The translations under genes and the position numbers were made by a program. A stretch of 64,000 bases of DNA, from the NCBI RefSeq assembly GCF_040183065.1, contig NC_091133.1:135702306-135766305 (forward strand), in the 5' to 3' direction. The stretch is from Periplaneta americana. Taxonomy: Eukaryota > Arthropoda > Insecta > Blattodea > Blattidae. Below, piece by piece: positions 1-13,772 of this stretch (within the stretch, counting starts at the first letter, position 1; the number at the start of each line of letters is the position of its first letter). The notes under the pieces are model-generated. The model saw nothing but the letters and a program-made list of their open reading frames with translations, searched no databases and was not told the origin of the DNA.

Positions 1-3000
1 CTGATTGTCGAGAAAAAAAGGGTAAGGGAAACAACCCTTCCGCCGACATTCTTACCACCATAACTCCGCGGTACGTGTGGTCACAACAAAGCCGATGTGT
101 GCGTTGAATACAGCTTATCGAACTCTACCTCCAGTATAAAGGACAACTCTCTATCCTCCTGCGTTTGGACGGGAGAGGCCAGCAAAATTTAAAAAAATGG
201 TCATTTTGACCTTCCAAAACAGACTTTTTACTACACAAGAAGAACGAAGAGGCTCAGAGGCCCGCCCTTTTAACTGTAGCATCCCCGCACCTTCAGTAGT
301 AATCACGGCAAAAATCAGGCAAATCCGCCGCACTTTTTTCTAGCCTTAATTTTTGGGTACCTGAAATATTTGAGTCTCTAATTCCGGAAATAATGGCCAT
401 ACCGAGGAACGGGATGCGGCCTTGTATTACCCTACGACTTACTTCTTACACGATTGCATCAAATTGGCAATCGCGAACACTTTCTGATTTTCGAGAAAAA
501 AAGGGGAACCACCCTTCCGCCGACATTCTTACCGCCATAACTCCGCAGTACTTGTGGTCACAAGAAATCCGATGAGTGCGTTGAATACAGCTTATCGAAC
601 TCTATCTCCAGTATAAAGGACAACTCTCTATCCTCCTGCGTTTGGACGGGAGAGGCCGGCAAAATTTCAAAAAATGGTCATTTTGACCTTCCAAAACAGA
701 CTTTTTACTATACAAGGAGAACGAAGCGGTTCAGAGGCCCGCCCTTTTACCTGTTGCATTCCCGAACCTTCAGTGGTAATCACCGCAAAAATCAGGGAAA
801 TCCGCCACACTTTTTTCTAGCCTTAATTTTTGGGTACCTGAAATATTTGAGTCTCTAATTCCAGAAATAAAGGCCATACCGAGGAACGGGATGCGGCCCT
901 GTATTTCCGCACGACTTACTTCTTACACGATAGCATCAAATTGGCAATCGAGAACACTTTCTGATTTTCGGGAAAAAAAGGGGACATTCCGACATTCTTA
1001 CCGCCATAACTCCGCAGTACTTGTGGTGACAACAAAGCCGATGAGTGCGTTGAATACAGCTCCTAGCACTCTATCGCCAGTATAAAGGACAACTCTCTAT
1101 CCTAGTGCGTTTGGACGGGAGAGGAAGGCAAAATTTAAAAAAATGGTCATTTTGACTTTCAAAAACAGACTTTTTACTACACAAGGTGAACAAAGCGGCT
1201 CAGAGGCTCGCCCTTTTAACTGTAGCATCCCCGATCCATTAGTAGTAATCACCGCAAAAATCAGGCAAATCCGCCGCACTTTTTTCTAGCCTTAATTTTT
1301 GGTTACCTGAAATATTTGAATCTCTAATTCCGCAAATAAAGGCCATACCAAGGAACATGATGAAGCCCTGTATTACCCCACTACTTACTTCTTACCCGAT
1401 AGCGTCAAATTGGTAATCGCGAATATTTTCTGATTTTCGAGAAAAAAAGGGGAAAGGTTTCGGGAACACTTTCTGATTTTCGAGAAAAAACGGGAAGGAT
1501 TTAAACAACCCTTCCGCCGACATTCTTACCGACATAACTCCGCAGTACGTGTGGTCACAAAAAAACCCAAAAGAGTTCGTTGAATTCAGCTCCTCGAACT
1601 CTATCTCCAGTATAAAGGGCAACTCTTTATCTTCCTGCGTTTGGACGGGAGAGGCCGGAAAAATTAAAAAAATGGTCATTTTGACTTTCCAAACAGACTT
1701 TTTACTATTCAAGGAGAACGAAGCGGCTCAGAGGCCCGCCCTTTTAACTGTAGCATCACCCTACCTTCAGTAGTAATCACCGCAAAAATCAGGCAAATCC
1801 GCCGCACTCTTTTCTAGCCTTAATTTTTGGGTACTTGAAATATTTGAGTCTCTAATTCCGGAAATAATGGCCATACCGAGGAATGGGATGCGGCCCTGTA
1901 TTACACCACGACCTACTTCTTACACAATAGCATCAAATTGGCAATCGCGAACACTTTCTGATTTTCCAGAAAAAAAGGGGAAGGGTTCAAACCTCCCTTC
2001 CGCCGAAATCCTTACTGCCATAACTCTGCAGTACGTGTGGACACAACAAAGCCGATACGTGCGTTGAATACAGCTCCTCGAACTGTATCTCCAGTATAAA
2101 GGACAATCCTTTATCCTCCTGCGTTTAGACGGGAGAGGCAGGCAAAATTAAAAAAAAAATGGTCATTTTGACCTTCCAAACAGACTTTTTACTACACAAG
2201 GAGAACGAAGCGGCTCAGAGGCCCGCCCTTTTAACTGTAGCATCCCCGCACATTCAGTAGAAATCACCGCAAAAATTTGGCAAATCCGCCGCACTTTTTT
2301 CTAGCCTTAATTTTTGGGTACCTGAAATATTTAAGTCTCTAACTCCGGAAATAAGGGATATACCGAGGAACGGGATGCGGCCCTGTATTACCAAACGACT
2401 TACTTCTTCCACGATAGCATCAAATTGGCAATCGAGAACACTTTCTGATTTTCGAGAAAAAAAGGGGAAGTGTTAAACAACACTTCCGCCGACATTCTTA
2501 CCGCCATAACTCCGCAGTACGTGTGGTCACAAGAAAGCCGATGAGTGCGTTGAATACAGCTTATCGAACTCTATCTCCAGTATAAATGACAAACCTCTAT
2601 CCTCCTGCGTTTCGACGGGAGAGGCCGGCAAAATTTCAAAAAATTGGTCATTTTGACCTTCCAAAACAGACTTTTTACTACACAAGGGGAACGAAGCGGC
2701 TCAGAGGCCCGCCCTTTTAACTGTAGCATCCCCGAACCTTCAGTGGTAATCACCGCATAAATCAGGGAAATCCGCCACACTTTTTTCTAGCCTTAATTTT
2801 TGGGTACCTGAAATATTTGAGTCTCTAATTCCGGAAATAATGGCCATACCGAGGAACGGGATGCGGCCCTGTATTACCAAACGACTTACTTGTTCCACGA
2901 TAGCATCAATTGGCATCAACCACCCTTCCGCCGACATTCTTAAAGCCATAACTCCGCAGTACGTGTGGTCACAACAAAGCCGACGAGTGCGTTGAATACA

Positions 3001-6000
3001 GCTCCTCGAACTCTATCTCCAGAATAAAGGACAACTCTCAATCCTCTTGCGTTTGGACGGGAGAGGCCGGCAAAATTTCCAAAAATGGTCATTTTGACCT
3101 AAAATTCAGACTTTTTACTACACAAGGAGAACGAAGCGGCTCAGAGCCCGCCCATTTAACTGTAGCATCCCCGAACCTTCAGTGGTAATCACCGCAAAAA
3201 TCAGGGAAATCCGCCACACTTTTTTCTAGTCTTAATTTTTGGGTACCTGAAATATTTGAGTCTCTAATTCCAGAAATAAAGGCCATACCGAGGAACGGGA
3301 TGCGGCCCTGTATTTCCCCACGACTTACTTCTTACACGATAGCATCAAATTGGCAATCGCGAACACTTTATGATTTTCGAGAAAAAAAGGGGAAGGCACC
3401 CTTCCGCAGACATTCCTACCGCCATAACTCCGCAGTACGTGTGGTCACAACAAAGCCGATGAGAGCGTTGAATACAGCTCCTCGAACTCTATCTCCAGTA
3501 TAAAGGACAACTCTATATCCTTCTGCGTTTGGACGGGAGAGGCCGGCAAACTTAAAAAAATGGTCATTTTGACTTTCCAAAACAGACTTTTTACTACACA
3601 AGGAGAACGTAGCGGCTCAGAGGCCCGCCCTTTTAACTGTAGCATCCCCGCTCCTTCAGTAGTAATCACGGCAAAAATCAGGCAAGTCCACCGCACTTTT
3701 TTCTAGCCTTAATTTTTGGGTACCTGAAATATTTGAGTCTCTAATTCCGGAAATAATGGCCATACCGAGGAACGGGATGCGGCCCTGTATTACCCCACGA
3801 CTTACTTCTTACACGATAGCATCAAATTGGCAATCGCGAACACTTTCTGATTTTCGAGAAAAAAAGGGGAAGGGCTAAACCACCCTTCCGCCGACATTCT
3901 TACCGCCATAACTCCGCAGTACGTGTGGTCACAAGAAAGCCGATGAGTGCGTTGAATACAGCATATCGAACTCTATCTCCAGTATAAAGGACAACTCTCT
4001 ATCCTCCTGCGTTTCGACGGGAGAGGCCGGCAAAATTAAAAAAAAAAATTGGTCATTTTGACGTTCCAAAACAGACTTTTTACTACACAAGGAGAACGAA
4101 GCGGCTCAGAGGCCCGCCCTTTTAACTGTAGCATCCCCGAACCTTCAGTGGTATTCACCGCATAAATCGGGGAAATCCGCCACACTTTTTTCTAGCCTTA
4201 ATTTTTGGGTACTTGAAATATTTGAGTATCTAATTCCGGAAATAATGGACATACCGAGGAACGGGATGCGCCCCTGTATTACCCCACGACTTACTTCTTA
4301 CACGATAGCATCAAATTGGCAATCGCGAACAGTATCTGATTGTCGAGAAAAAAAGGGTAAGGGTTTAAACCACCCTTCCGCCGACAATCTTACTGCCATA
4401 TCTCCGCAGTACGTGTGGTCACAACAAAGCCGATGAGTGCGTTGAATACAGCACATTGAACTCTATCTCCAGTATAAAAACAACTCTCTATCCTCCTGCG
4501 TTTGGACGGGAGAGGCCGGCAAAATTTCAAAAAATGGTCATTTTGACCTTCCAAAACAGACTTTTTACTACACAAGGAGAACGAAGCGGCTCAGAGGCCC
4601 GCCCTTTTAACTGTAGCTTCCCCGCACCTTCAGTAGTAATCACGGCAAAAATCAGGCAAATCCGCCGCACTTTTTTCTACCCTTAATTTTTGGGTACCTG
4701 AAATATTTCAGCCTCTAATTCCGGAAATAATGGCCATAAAGAGGAACGGGATGCGGCCCTGCATTACCCCACGACTTACTTCTTACACGATAGCATCAAA
4801 TTGGCAATAGCGAACACTTTCTGATTTTCGAGAAAAAAAGGGGAGTATAACCACCCTTCCGCCGACATTCTTACTACCATAACTCCGCAATACGTGTGGT
4901 CACAACAAAGCCGATGAGTGCGTTGAATACAGCTTATCGAACTCTATCTCCAGTATAAAGGACAACTCTCTATCCTCCTGCGTTTGGACGGGAGAGGCCG
5001 GCAAAATTTCAAAAAATGGTCATTTTGACCTTCCAAAACAGACTTTTTACTATACAAGGAGAACGAAGCGGTTCAGAGGCCCGCCCTTTTAACTGTTGCA
5101 TTCCCGAACCTTCAGTGGTAATCACCGCAAAAATCAGGCAAATCCGCCGCACTTTTTTCTACCCTTAATTTTTGGGTACCTGAAATATTTCAGCCTCTAA
5201 TTCCGGAAATAATGGCCATAAAGAGGAACGGGATGCGGCCCTGCATTACCCCACGACTTACTTCTTACACGATTGCATCAAATTGGCAACCGCGAATATT
5301 TTCTGATTTTCGAGAAAAAAAGGGGAAAGGTTTCGCGAACACTTTCTGATTTTCGAGAAAAAAAGGGCAAGGATTTAAACCAATCTTCCGCCGACATTCT
5401 TACCGCCATAACTCCGCAGTACGTGTGGTCACAACAAAGCCGATGAGTTCGATGAATACAGCTCCTCGAACTCTATCTCCAGTGTAAAGGGCAACTCTTT
5501 ATCATCCTGCGTTTGGACGGGAGAGGCCGGAAAAATAAAAAAAAAATGGTCATATTGACCTTCCAAACAGACTTTTTACTACACAAATAGAACGAAGCGG
5601 CTCAGAGGACCGCCATTTTAACTGTAGCATCCCCGCACCTTCAGTAGTAATCACCGCAAAAACCAGGCAAATCCACCGCACTGTTTTCTAGCCTTAATTT
5701 TTGGGTACTTGAAATATTTGAGTCTCTAATTCCGGAAATAATGTCCATACCGAGGAATGGGATGCGGCCCTGTATTACACCACGTCCTACTTCTTACACA
5801 ATAGCATCAAATTGGCAATCGCGAACACTTTCTGATTTTCCAGAAAAAAAGGCGAAGGGTTTAAACCTCCCTTCCGCCGAAATCCTTACTGCCATAACTC
5901 TGCAGTACGTGTGGACACAACAAAGCCGATAAGTGCGTTGAATACAGCTCCTCGAACTGTATCTCCAGTATAAAGGACAACCCTTTACCCTCCTGCGTTT

Positions 6001-9000
6001 AGACGGGAGAGGCCGGCAAAATTTCAAAAAATGGTCATTTTGACCTTCCAAACAGACTTTTTACTACACAAGGAGAACGAAGCGGCTCAGAGGCTCGCCC
6101 TTTTAACTGTAGCATCCCCGCACCTTCAGTAGTAATCATCGCAAAAATCAGGCAAATCCGCCGCACTTTTCTCTAGCCTTAATTTTTGGGTTCCTGAAAT
6201 ATTTAAGTCTCTAACTCCGGAAATAAGGGCCATACCGAGGAACGGGATGCGGCCCTGTATTACCCAACGAATTACTTCTTACGCGATAGCATCAAATTGG
6301 CAATCGCGAACACTTTCTGATTTTCGAGAAAAAAAGGGGAAGGGTTAAAGCACCCTTTCGCCGACATTCTTACCGCCAAAACTCCGCAGTACGTGTGGTC
6401 ACAAGAAAGCCGATGAGTGCGTTGAATACAGCTTATCGAACTCTATCTCCAGTATAAAGGACAACTCTCTATCCTCCTGCGTTTGGACGGGAGAGGCCGG
6501 CAAATTAAAAAAAATTGGTCATTTTGACCTTCCAAAACAGACTTTTTACTACACAAGGAGAACGAAGCGGCTCAGAGTCCCGCCCTTATAACTGTAGCAT
6601 CCCCGAACCTTCAGTGGTAATCACCGCAAAAATCAGGGAAATCCGCCACACTTTTTTCTAGCCTTAATTTTTGAGTACCTGAAATATTTGAGTCTCTAAT
6701 TCCGGAAATAATGGTCATACCGAGGAACGGGATGCGGCCCTGTATTACCCCACGACTTACTACTTACACGATAGCATCAAATTGGCAATCGCGAACACTT
6801 TCTGATTTTCGGGATAAAAAGGGGACTTTCCGACATTCTTACCGCCATAACTCCGCAGTACTTGTGGTGAAAACAAAGCCGATGAGTGCGTTGAATACAG
6901 CTCCTGGAACTCTATCTCCAGTATAAAGGACAACTCTCTATCCTCCTGCGTTTCGACGAGAGAGGCCGGCAAAATTAAAAAAAATGGTCATTTTGACCTT
7001 CAATACAGACATCTTACTGCACAAGGAGAACGAAGCGGCTCGGAGGCCCGCACTTTTAACTGTAGCATCCCCGAACCTTCAGTAGTAATCACCGCAAATA
7101 TCAGGCAAATCCGCCGCACTTTTTTCTAGCCTTAATTTTTGGGTACCTGAAATAATTGAGTCTCTAATTCCGGAAATAATGGAGATACCGAGGAACGGGA
7201 TGCGGCCCTGTATTACCCCACGACTTACTTCTTACACGATAGCATCAAATTGGCAATCGCGAACACTCTCTTATTTTGGAGAAAAAAAGGGGAAGGGTTT
7301 AAACCACCCTTCCGCCGACATTCTTACCGCCATAACTCCGTAGTACGTGTGGTCACAACAAGCCGATGGAGCGTTGAATACAGCTCCTCGAACTCTATCT
7401 CCAGTACAAAGCACAACTCTCTATCCTCCTGCGTTTGGACGGGAGAGGGCGGCATAATTTCAAAAAATGTTGATTTTGACCTTCCAAAACAGACTTTTTA
7501 CTATAGAAGGAGAACGAAGCGGCTCAGAGGCCCGCCCTTTTAACTGTAGCATCAACGCGCCCACAGTAGTAATCACCGCAAAAATCAGACAAATCCGCCG
7601 CACTTTTTTGTAGCCTTAATTTTTGGTTACCTGAAATTTTTGAGTCTCTAATTCCGGAAATAATGACCATACCGAGAAACGGGATACGGCCCTGTATTAC
7701 TTCTCGACTTACTTCTTACACGATAGCATCAAATTGGCAATTGCGAACACTTTCTGATTTTCGAGAAAAAAAGGGGAAGGGAAAAACACCCTTCCGCCGA
7801 CATTCTTACCGCCATAACTCCGCATTACGTGTGGTCAGAATAAAGCCGATGGGTGCGTTAAATACAGCACCTCGAATTCTATATCCAGTATAAAGGACAA
7901 CTCTCTATCCTCCTGCGTTTGGACGGGAGAGGCGGGCGAAATTAAAAAAAATGGTCATTTTGATCTTCCAAAACAGACATTTTACTGTACAAGGAGAACA
8001 AAGCGGCTGAGAGGCCCAGCCCTTGGACTGTAAAATCCCCGCACCTTCAGTAGTAATCACCGCAAAAATCAGGCAAATCCGCCGCACTTCTTTCTAGCCT
8101 TAATTTTTGGGTACCTGAAATATTTGAGTCTCTAATTGAGGAAATAAAGGCCATACCGAGGAACGGTATGCGGCCCTGTATTACCCCACGACTTACTTCT
8201 TACACGATAGCATCAAATTGGCATTCGCGAACACTTTCTGATTATCGACATTCTTACCGCGATAACTCCGCAGTACGTGTGGTCACAACAAAGCCGATGA
8301 GTGCGTTGAATACAGCTCCTCGAACTCTATCTCCAGTATAAAGGACAACTCTCTATCCTCCTGCGTTTGGACGGGAGAGGCCGGCAAAATTTCAAAAAAT
8401 GGTCATTTTGACTTTCCAAACAGACTTTTTACTACACAAGGAGAACGAAGCGGCTCAGAGGCCCGCCCTTTTAACTGTAGCATCCCCGCACCTTCAGTAG
8501 TAATCACCGCAAAAATCAGGCAAATCCGCCGCACTTTTTTCTAGCCTTAATTTATTGCGTACCTGAAATATTAGAGTCTCTAATTAAGGAAATAATGGCC
8601 ATACAGAGGAACGGGATGCGGCCCTGTATTACCCCACGACTCACTTCTTACACGATAGCATCAAATTGGCAATCCCGAACACTTTCTGATTTTCGAGAAA
8701 AAAAGGGGAAGAGTAACCACCCTTCCGCTGACATTCTTACCACCATAACTCCGCAGTACGTGTGGTCACAACAAAGCCGATGAGTTCGTTGAATACAGCT
8801 CCTAGAACTCTGTCTCCAGTATAAAGGACAACTCTCTATCCTCCTGCGTTTGGACGGGAAAGGCCGGCAAAATTTCAAAAAATGGTCATTTTGACTTTCC
8901 AAACAGACTTTTTACTACACAAGGAGAACGAAGCGGCTCAGAGGCCCGCCCTTTTAATTGTAGCATCCCCGACCTTTAGTAGTAATCACCGAAAAAATCA

Positions 9001-12000
9001 GGCAAGTCCGCCGCACTTTTTTCTAGCCTCAATTTTTGGGTAGCTGAAATATTTGACTCTCTAATTCCGGAAATAATGGCCATACCGTGGAACGGGATGC
9101 GGCCCTGTATTACCCCACGACTTACTTCTTACACGATAGCATCAAATTGGCAATCGCGAACACTTTCTGATTTTCGACATTTACACAGACATAACTCCGC
9201 AGTACGTGTGGTCACAACAAAGCCTATGAGTGCGTTGAATACAGCTCCTCTAACTCTATTTCCAATATAAAGGAAAACTCTCTATCCTCCTGCGTTTAGA
9301 CGGGAGAGGAGGCAAAATTTCAAAAAATGGTCAGTTTGACCTTCCAAAACAGACTTTTTACAACACAAGGAGAACAAAGCGGCTCAGAGGCCCGCCCTTT
9401 AAACTGTAGCATCCCCGCACCTTCAGTAGTAATCACGGCAAAAATCAGGCAAATCCGCCGCACTTTTTTCTAGCCTTAATTTTTCGGTACCTGTAATATT
9501 TGAGTCTCTAATTCCGTAAATAATGGCCATACCGAGGAACGGGATGCGGCCCTGTATTATCCCACGACTTACTTCTTACACGATAGCATGAAATTGGCAA
9601 TCGCGAACACTTTCTGATTTTCGAGAAAAAAAGGGGAAGGTAAACCCTTCCGCCGACAGTCTTACCGCCGTAAGTCCGCAGTACGTGTGGTCACAAAACA
9701 GCCGATGAGTGCGTTGAATACAGCTCCTCGAACGCTATCTCCATTATAAAGGGCAACTCCCTATCGTCCTGCGTTTGTACGGGAGAGGCCGGCATAATTT
9801 CAAAAAATGGTCATTTTGACCTTCCAAAACAGACTTTTTACTATACAAGGAGAACGAAGCGGCTCAGAGGCCCGCCCTTTTAACTGTAGCATCAACGCAC
9901 CTACAGTAGTAATCACCGCAAAAATCAGGCAAATCCACCGCACTTTTTTCTATCCATAATTTTGGGTACCTGAAATATTTGAGTCTCTAATTCCGGAAAT
10001 AATGACCATTCAGAGGAACGGGATGCGGCCCTGTATTACCCCTCGACTTACTTCTTACACGATAGCATCGAATTGGCAATTGCGAACACTTTCTGATTTT
10101 CGAGAAAAAAAGGGGAAACCACCCTTCCGCCGACATCCTTACCACCATAACTCCGCAGTACGTGTGGTCACAACAAAGCCGATGAGTGCGTTGAATACAG
10201 CTCCTCGAACTCTGTCTCCAGTATAAAGGACAACTCTCTATCCTCCTGCGTTTGGACGGTAAAGGCCGGAAAATTTCAAAAAATGGTCATTTTGAACTTC
10301 GAAACAGACTTTTTACTACACAAGGAGAACGAAGCGGCTCAGAAGCCGCCCTTTTAACTGTAGCATCCCCGCACCTTCAGTAGTAATCACCGCGAAAATC
10401 AGGCAAATCCGCCGCTCTTTTTTCTAGCCTTAATTTTTGGGTACCTGAAATATTAGAGTCTCTAATTACGGAAATAAAGGCCTAACAGAGGAACGGGATG
10501 CGGCCCTGTATTACCCCACGACTTACTTCTTACAAGATAGCATCAAATTGGCAATCGCGAACACTTTCTGATTTTCGAGAAAAAAAGGGGAAGGGTTTAA
10601 CCACCCTACCGCCGACATTCTTATCGCCATAACTCCGAAGTACGTGTGGTCACAAAAAAGCCGATGAGTGCGTTAAATACAGAACCTCGAATTCTATCTC
10701 CAGTATAAAGGACAACTCTCTATCCTCCTGCGTTTGGACGGTAGGCCGGCAAAATTTCAAAAAATGGTCATTTTGACCATCCAAATCAAACCTTTTACAG
10801 TACAAGGAGAACGAAGCGGCTCAGGGGCCCGCGCTTTGAACTGTAGCATCCCCGCATCTTCAGCAGTAATCACCTCAAAAATCAGGCAAATCCGCCGCAC
10901 TTTTTTTAGCCTTAATTTTTGGGTACCTGAAATATTTGAGTCTCTAATTCCGGAAATAATGGCCATACCGAGTAACGGGATGCGGCCCTGCATTACACCA
11001 CGACTTACTTCTTACACGATAGCTTCAAATTAGCAATCGCGAACACTTTCTGATTCTCGAGAAAAAAACCACCCTTCCGCCGACATTCTTACCGCCATAA
11101 CTCCGCAGTACGTGTGGTCACAACAAAGCCGATCAGTGCGTTGTATACAGCTCCTCGAACTCTATCTCCATTATAAAGGGCAACTCTCTATCCTACTGCG
11201 TTTGGACGGGAGAGGGCGGCATAATTTCAAAAAATGGTCATTTTGACCTTCCAAAACAGACTTTTTACTATACAAGAAGAACGAAGCTTCTCAGAGGCCC
11301 GCCCTTTTAACTGTAGCATCAACGCACCTACAGTAGTAATCACCGCAAAAATCAGGCAAATCCGCCGCACTTTATTCCAGCCTTAATTTTTGGGTACCTG
11401 AAATATTTGAGTCTCTAATTCCGGAAATAATGACCATACCGAGGAACGGGATGCGGCCCTGTATTACCCCTCGACTTACTTCTTACACGATAGCATCAAA
11501 TTGGCAATTTCGAACACTTTCTGATTTTCGAGAAAAAAAGGGGAAACCACCCTTCCGCCGACATTCTTACCGCCATAACTCCGCAGTACGTGTGGTCACA
11601 ACAAAGCCGATGGGTGCGTTAAATACAGCACGTCGAATTCTATCTCCAGTATAAAGGACAACTCTCTGTCCTCCTGTTTTTGGACGGGAGAGGCCGGCAA
11701 AATTTCAAATGATGTTCATTTGACATTCCGAAACAGACTTTTACTACACAAGGAGAACGAAGCGGCTCAGAGGCCCGCCCTTTTAACTGTAGCATCCCCG
11801 CATCTTCAGTAGTAATCACCGCAAAAATCAGGCAAATCCGCAGCACTTCTTTCTAGCCTTAATATTTGGGTACCTGAAATATTTGAGTCTCTAATTCCGG
11901 AAATAATGACCATAGCGAGGAACGGGATGCGGCCCTGTATTACCCCACGACTTACTTCTTACACGATAGCATCAAATTGGCAATCGCGAACACTTTCTGA

Positions 12001-12976
12001 TTTTCGAGAAAAAAAGGGGAAGGGTTTAAACCACCCTTCCGCCGACATTCTAACCGCCATAACTCTGCAGTACGTGTGGTCACAACAAAGTCGAAGAGTG
12101 CGTTGAATACAGCTTCACGAAATCTATCTCCAGTAAAATCCGCCGCACTTTTTTCTAGCCTTAATTTGTGGGTACCTGAAATATTTGAGTCTCTAATTCC
12201 GGAAATAATGGCCATACCGAGGAACGGGATGCGTCCCTGTATTACCCCACGACTTACTTCTTACACGATAGCATCAAATTGGCAATCGCGAACACTTTCT
12301 GATTTTCCGCCGACATTCTTACCGCCATAAGTCCGCAGTACGTGTGGTAACAACAAAGCCGATGACTGCGTTGAATACAGCTCGTCGAACTGTATCTCCA
12401 GTATAAAGGACAACTCTCTATCCACCTGCGTTTGGACGGTAGAGGCCGGCAAATTTTCAAAAAATGGTCATTTTGACCTTCCAAAACAGACTTTTTACTA
12501 CACAAGGAGAACGAAGCGGCTCAGAGGCCCGCCTTTTTAACTGTAACATCTCTGCATCTTCAGTAGCAATCACCCCAAAAATCAGGCAAATCCGCCGCAC
12601 TTTTTTCTAGCCTTAATTTTTGGGTACCGGAAATATTTGAGTCTCTAATTCCGGAAATAATGGCCATACCGAGCAACGGGATGCGGCCCTGTATTACCGC
12701 ACGACTTACTTCTTACACGATAGCATCAAATTGGCAATCGCGAACACTTTCTGATTTTCGAGAAAAAAAGGGGAAGGGTTTAAACCACCCTTCCGCCGAC
12801 ATTCTTACCGCCATAACTCCGCAGTACTGTGGTCACAACAAAGCCGATGAGTGCGTTGAATACAGCTCGTCGAATTCTATCTCCAGTATAAAGTACAACT
12901 CTCTATCCTCCTGCGTTTGGACGGGAGATGCCGGCAAAATTAAAAGAATGGTCATTTTGACCTTCCAAAACAGACT
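1..12976. repeat. Satellite array, ~480-bp monomer, about 27 copies
   Basis: A head-to-tail array runs from before the window start to about 12976, where the monomer breaks off inside its CAAAACAGACTT motif. Using GAGGAACGGGATGCGG as an anchor I count 27 copies near 404, 881, 1351, 1878, 2364, 2850, 3290, 3768, 4256, 4740, 5223, 5750, 6237, 6721, 7190, 7670, 8158, 8608, 9088, 9536, 10014, 10492, 10970, 11440, 11913, 12219 and 12672. Most spacings are 470-490 bp. Exceptions are about 527 bp (internal duplication near 1450 and 5325), 440-450 bp (small deletions) and about 306 bp (larger deletion near 12133). Short ORFs occur in every monomer on both strands but are broken at different places, so I treat the array as non-coding. 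The right edge passes directly into a different repeat. I do not recognise a named satellite family. Confidence 0.95.
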
Positions 12977-13551
12977 TATTTATTTATGTGTATTTATCTG
13001 TACATCTTACACATACTGTATTCATCTGACGTTGTTTACGTTGTCTACTTACAGTATTCCATTCAGTGCGCTGTCTGAGGGGTGGGGACAGGAAACTACA
13101 CTAAAGCAATGCAGATGGCGTAATGTGTAACGGACATGGTCGGTCCTGATATGCACGTCTGTAGACAGCAGTGTATGTGCACAAGTTGCAGTGTCCAGTC
13201 GATCATTCCTAGTGAAATGGAGGAGTACACGAGAGCGGAATATGCAGACCTGATTTTCGAATACGGATGAGCCAATGGGAACAGCAGACAAGCTCACAGA
13301 TTGTATCGGGCAAGAACCGACGTAGGAGACATCCGGCCCATACCATCTTTCCACGACTGTTCCAAAGGTTAAGGGAAGGAGGGCACGTGGTGCCAAATTA
13401 CAATTCCATTTCCACAGAACTATTTTTACTTATAACTTTCGACTCTGTCATTTCCGGACCAGGGTTCCTATCTCAAATTGATACATGTGCCCTTCCTCAT
13501 CATGCCTGAAAGTTTGTAACACTGTGTCGCAAACACCCTGTATAGGTTAAT
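12977..13551 (+). pseudogene. Decayed mobile element with a DUF4817-like helix-turn-helix ORF
   Basis: A reading frame starts at ATG 13217 (MEEYTRAEYADLIFEYG), meets a stop, continues as ANGNSRQAHRLYRAR, then shifts frame to RRRHPAHTIFPRLFQRLREG, ending near 13390. This matches from memory the short N-terminal helix-turn-helix domain (DUF4817) found in many copies in insect genomes next to transposase-like ORFs. One stop and one frameshift make it a pseudogene. The following 150 bp end in ACACCCTGTATAG near 13551, a terminus type I associate with insect repeats. No transposase core remains, so an internal deletion is likely. The element abuts the satellite array directly. Confidence 0.6.
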
Positions 13552-13772
13552 TGAATTAACGCACTAACAAATTAAAGATCACACAAAGCATGAAACAGCA
13601 CGTTGAGCGTCCGACGTCCACAAAGTTGAAACTGCTTCTCAATTCAGGATTGTGATGTACTGAACTAGACAAAAGAGCATTCGTTTCGTGTCATTGCAGC
13701 AATGGTACGAATTTTATTAGTTCTGTTATTATAGTAAAATGACTTTGAAGTTATTTTATCCCATTAAGACAA

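Noticed and set aside
151..13130. Many 60-156-codon ORFs on both strands in the satellite (peptides such as NGMRPCITPRLTSYTIASN)
   Set aside because: They follow from the monomer sequence, break at different places in each copy and show no conservation of frame.
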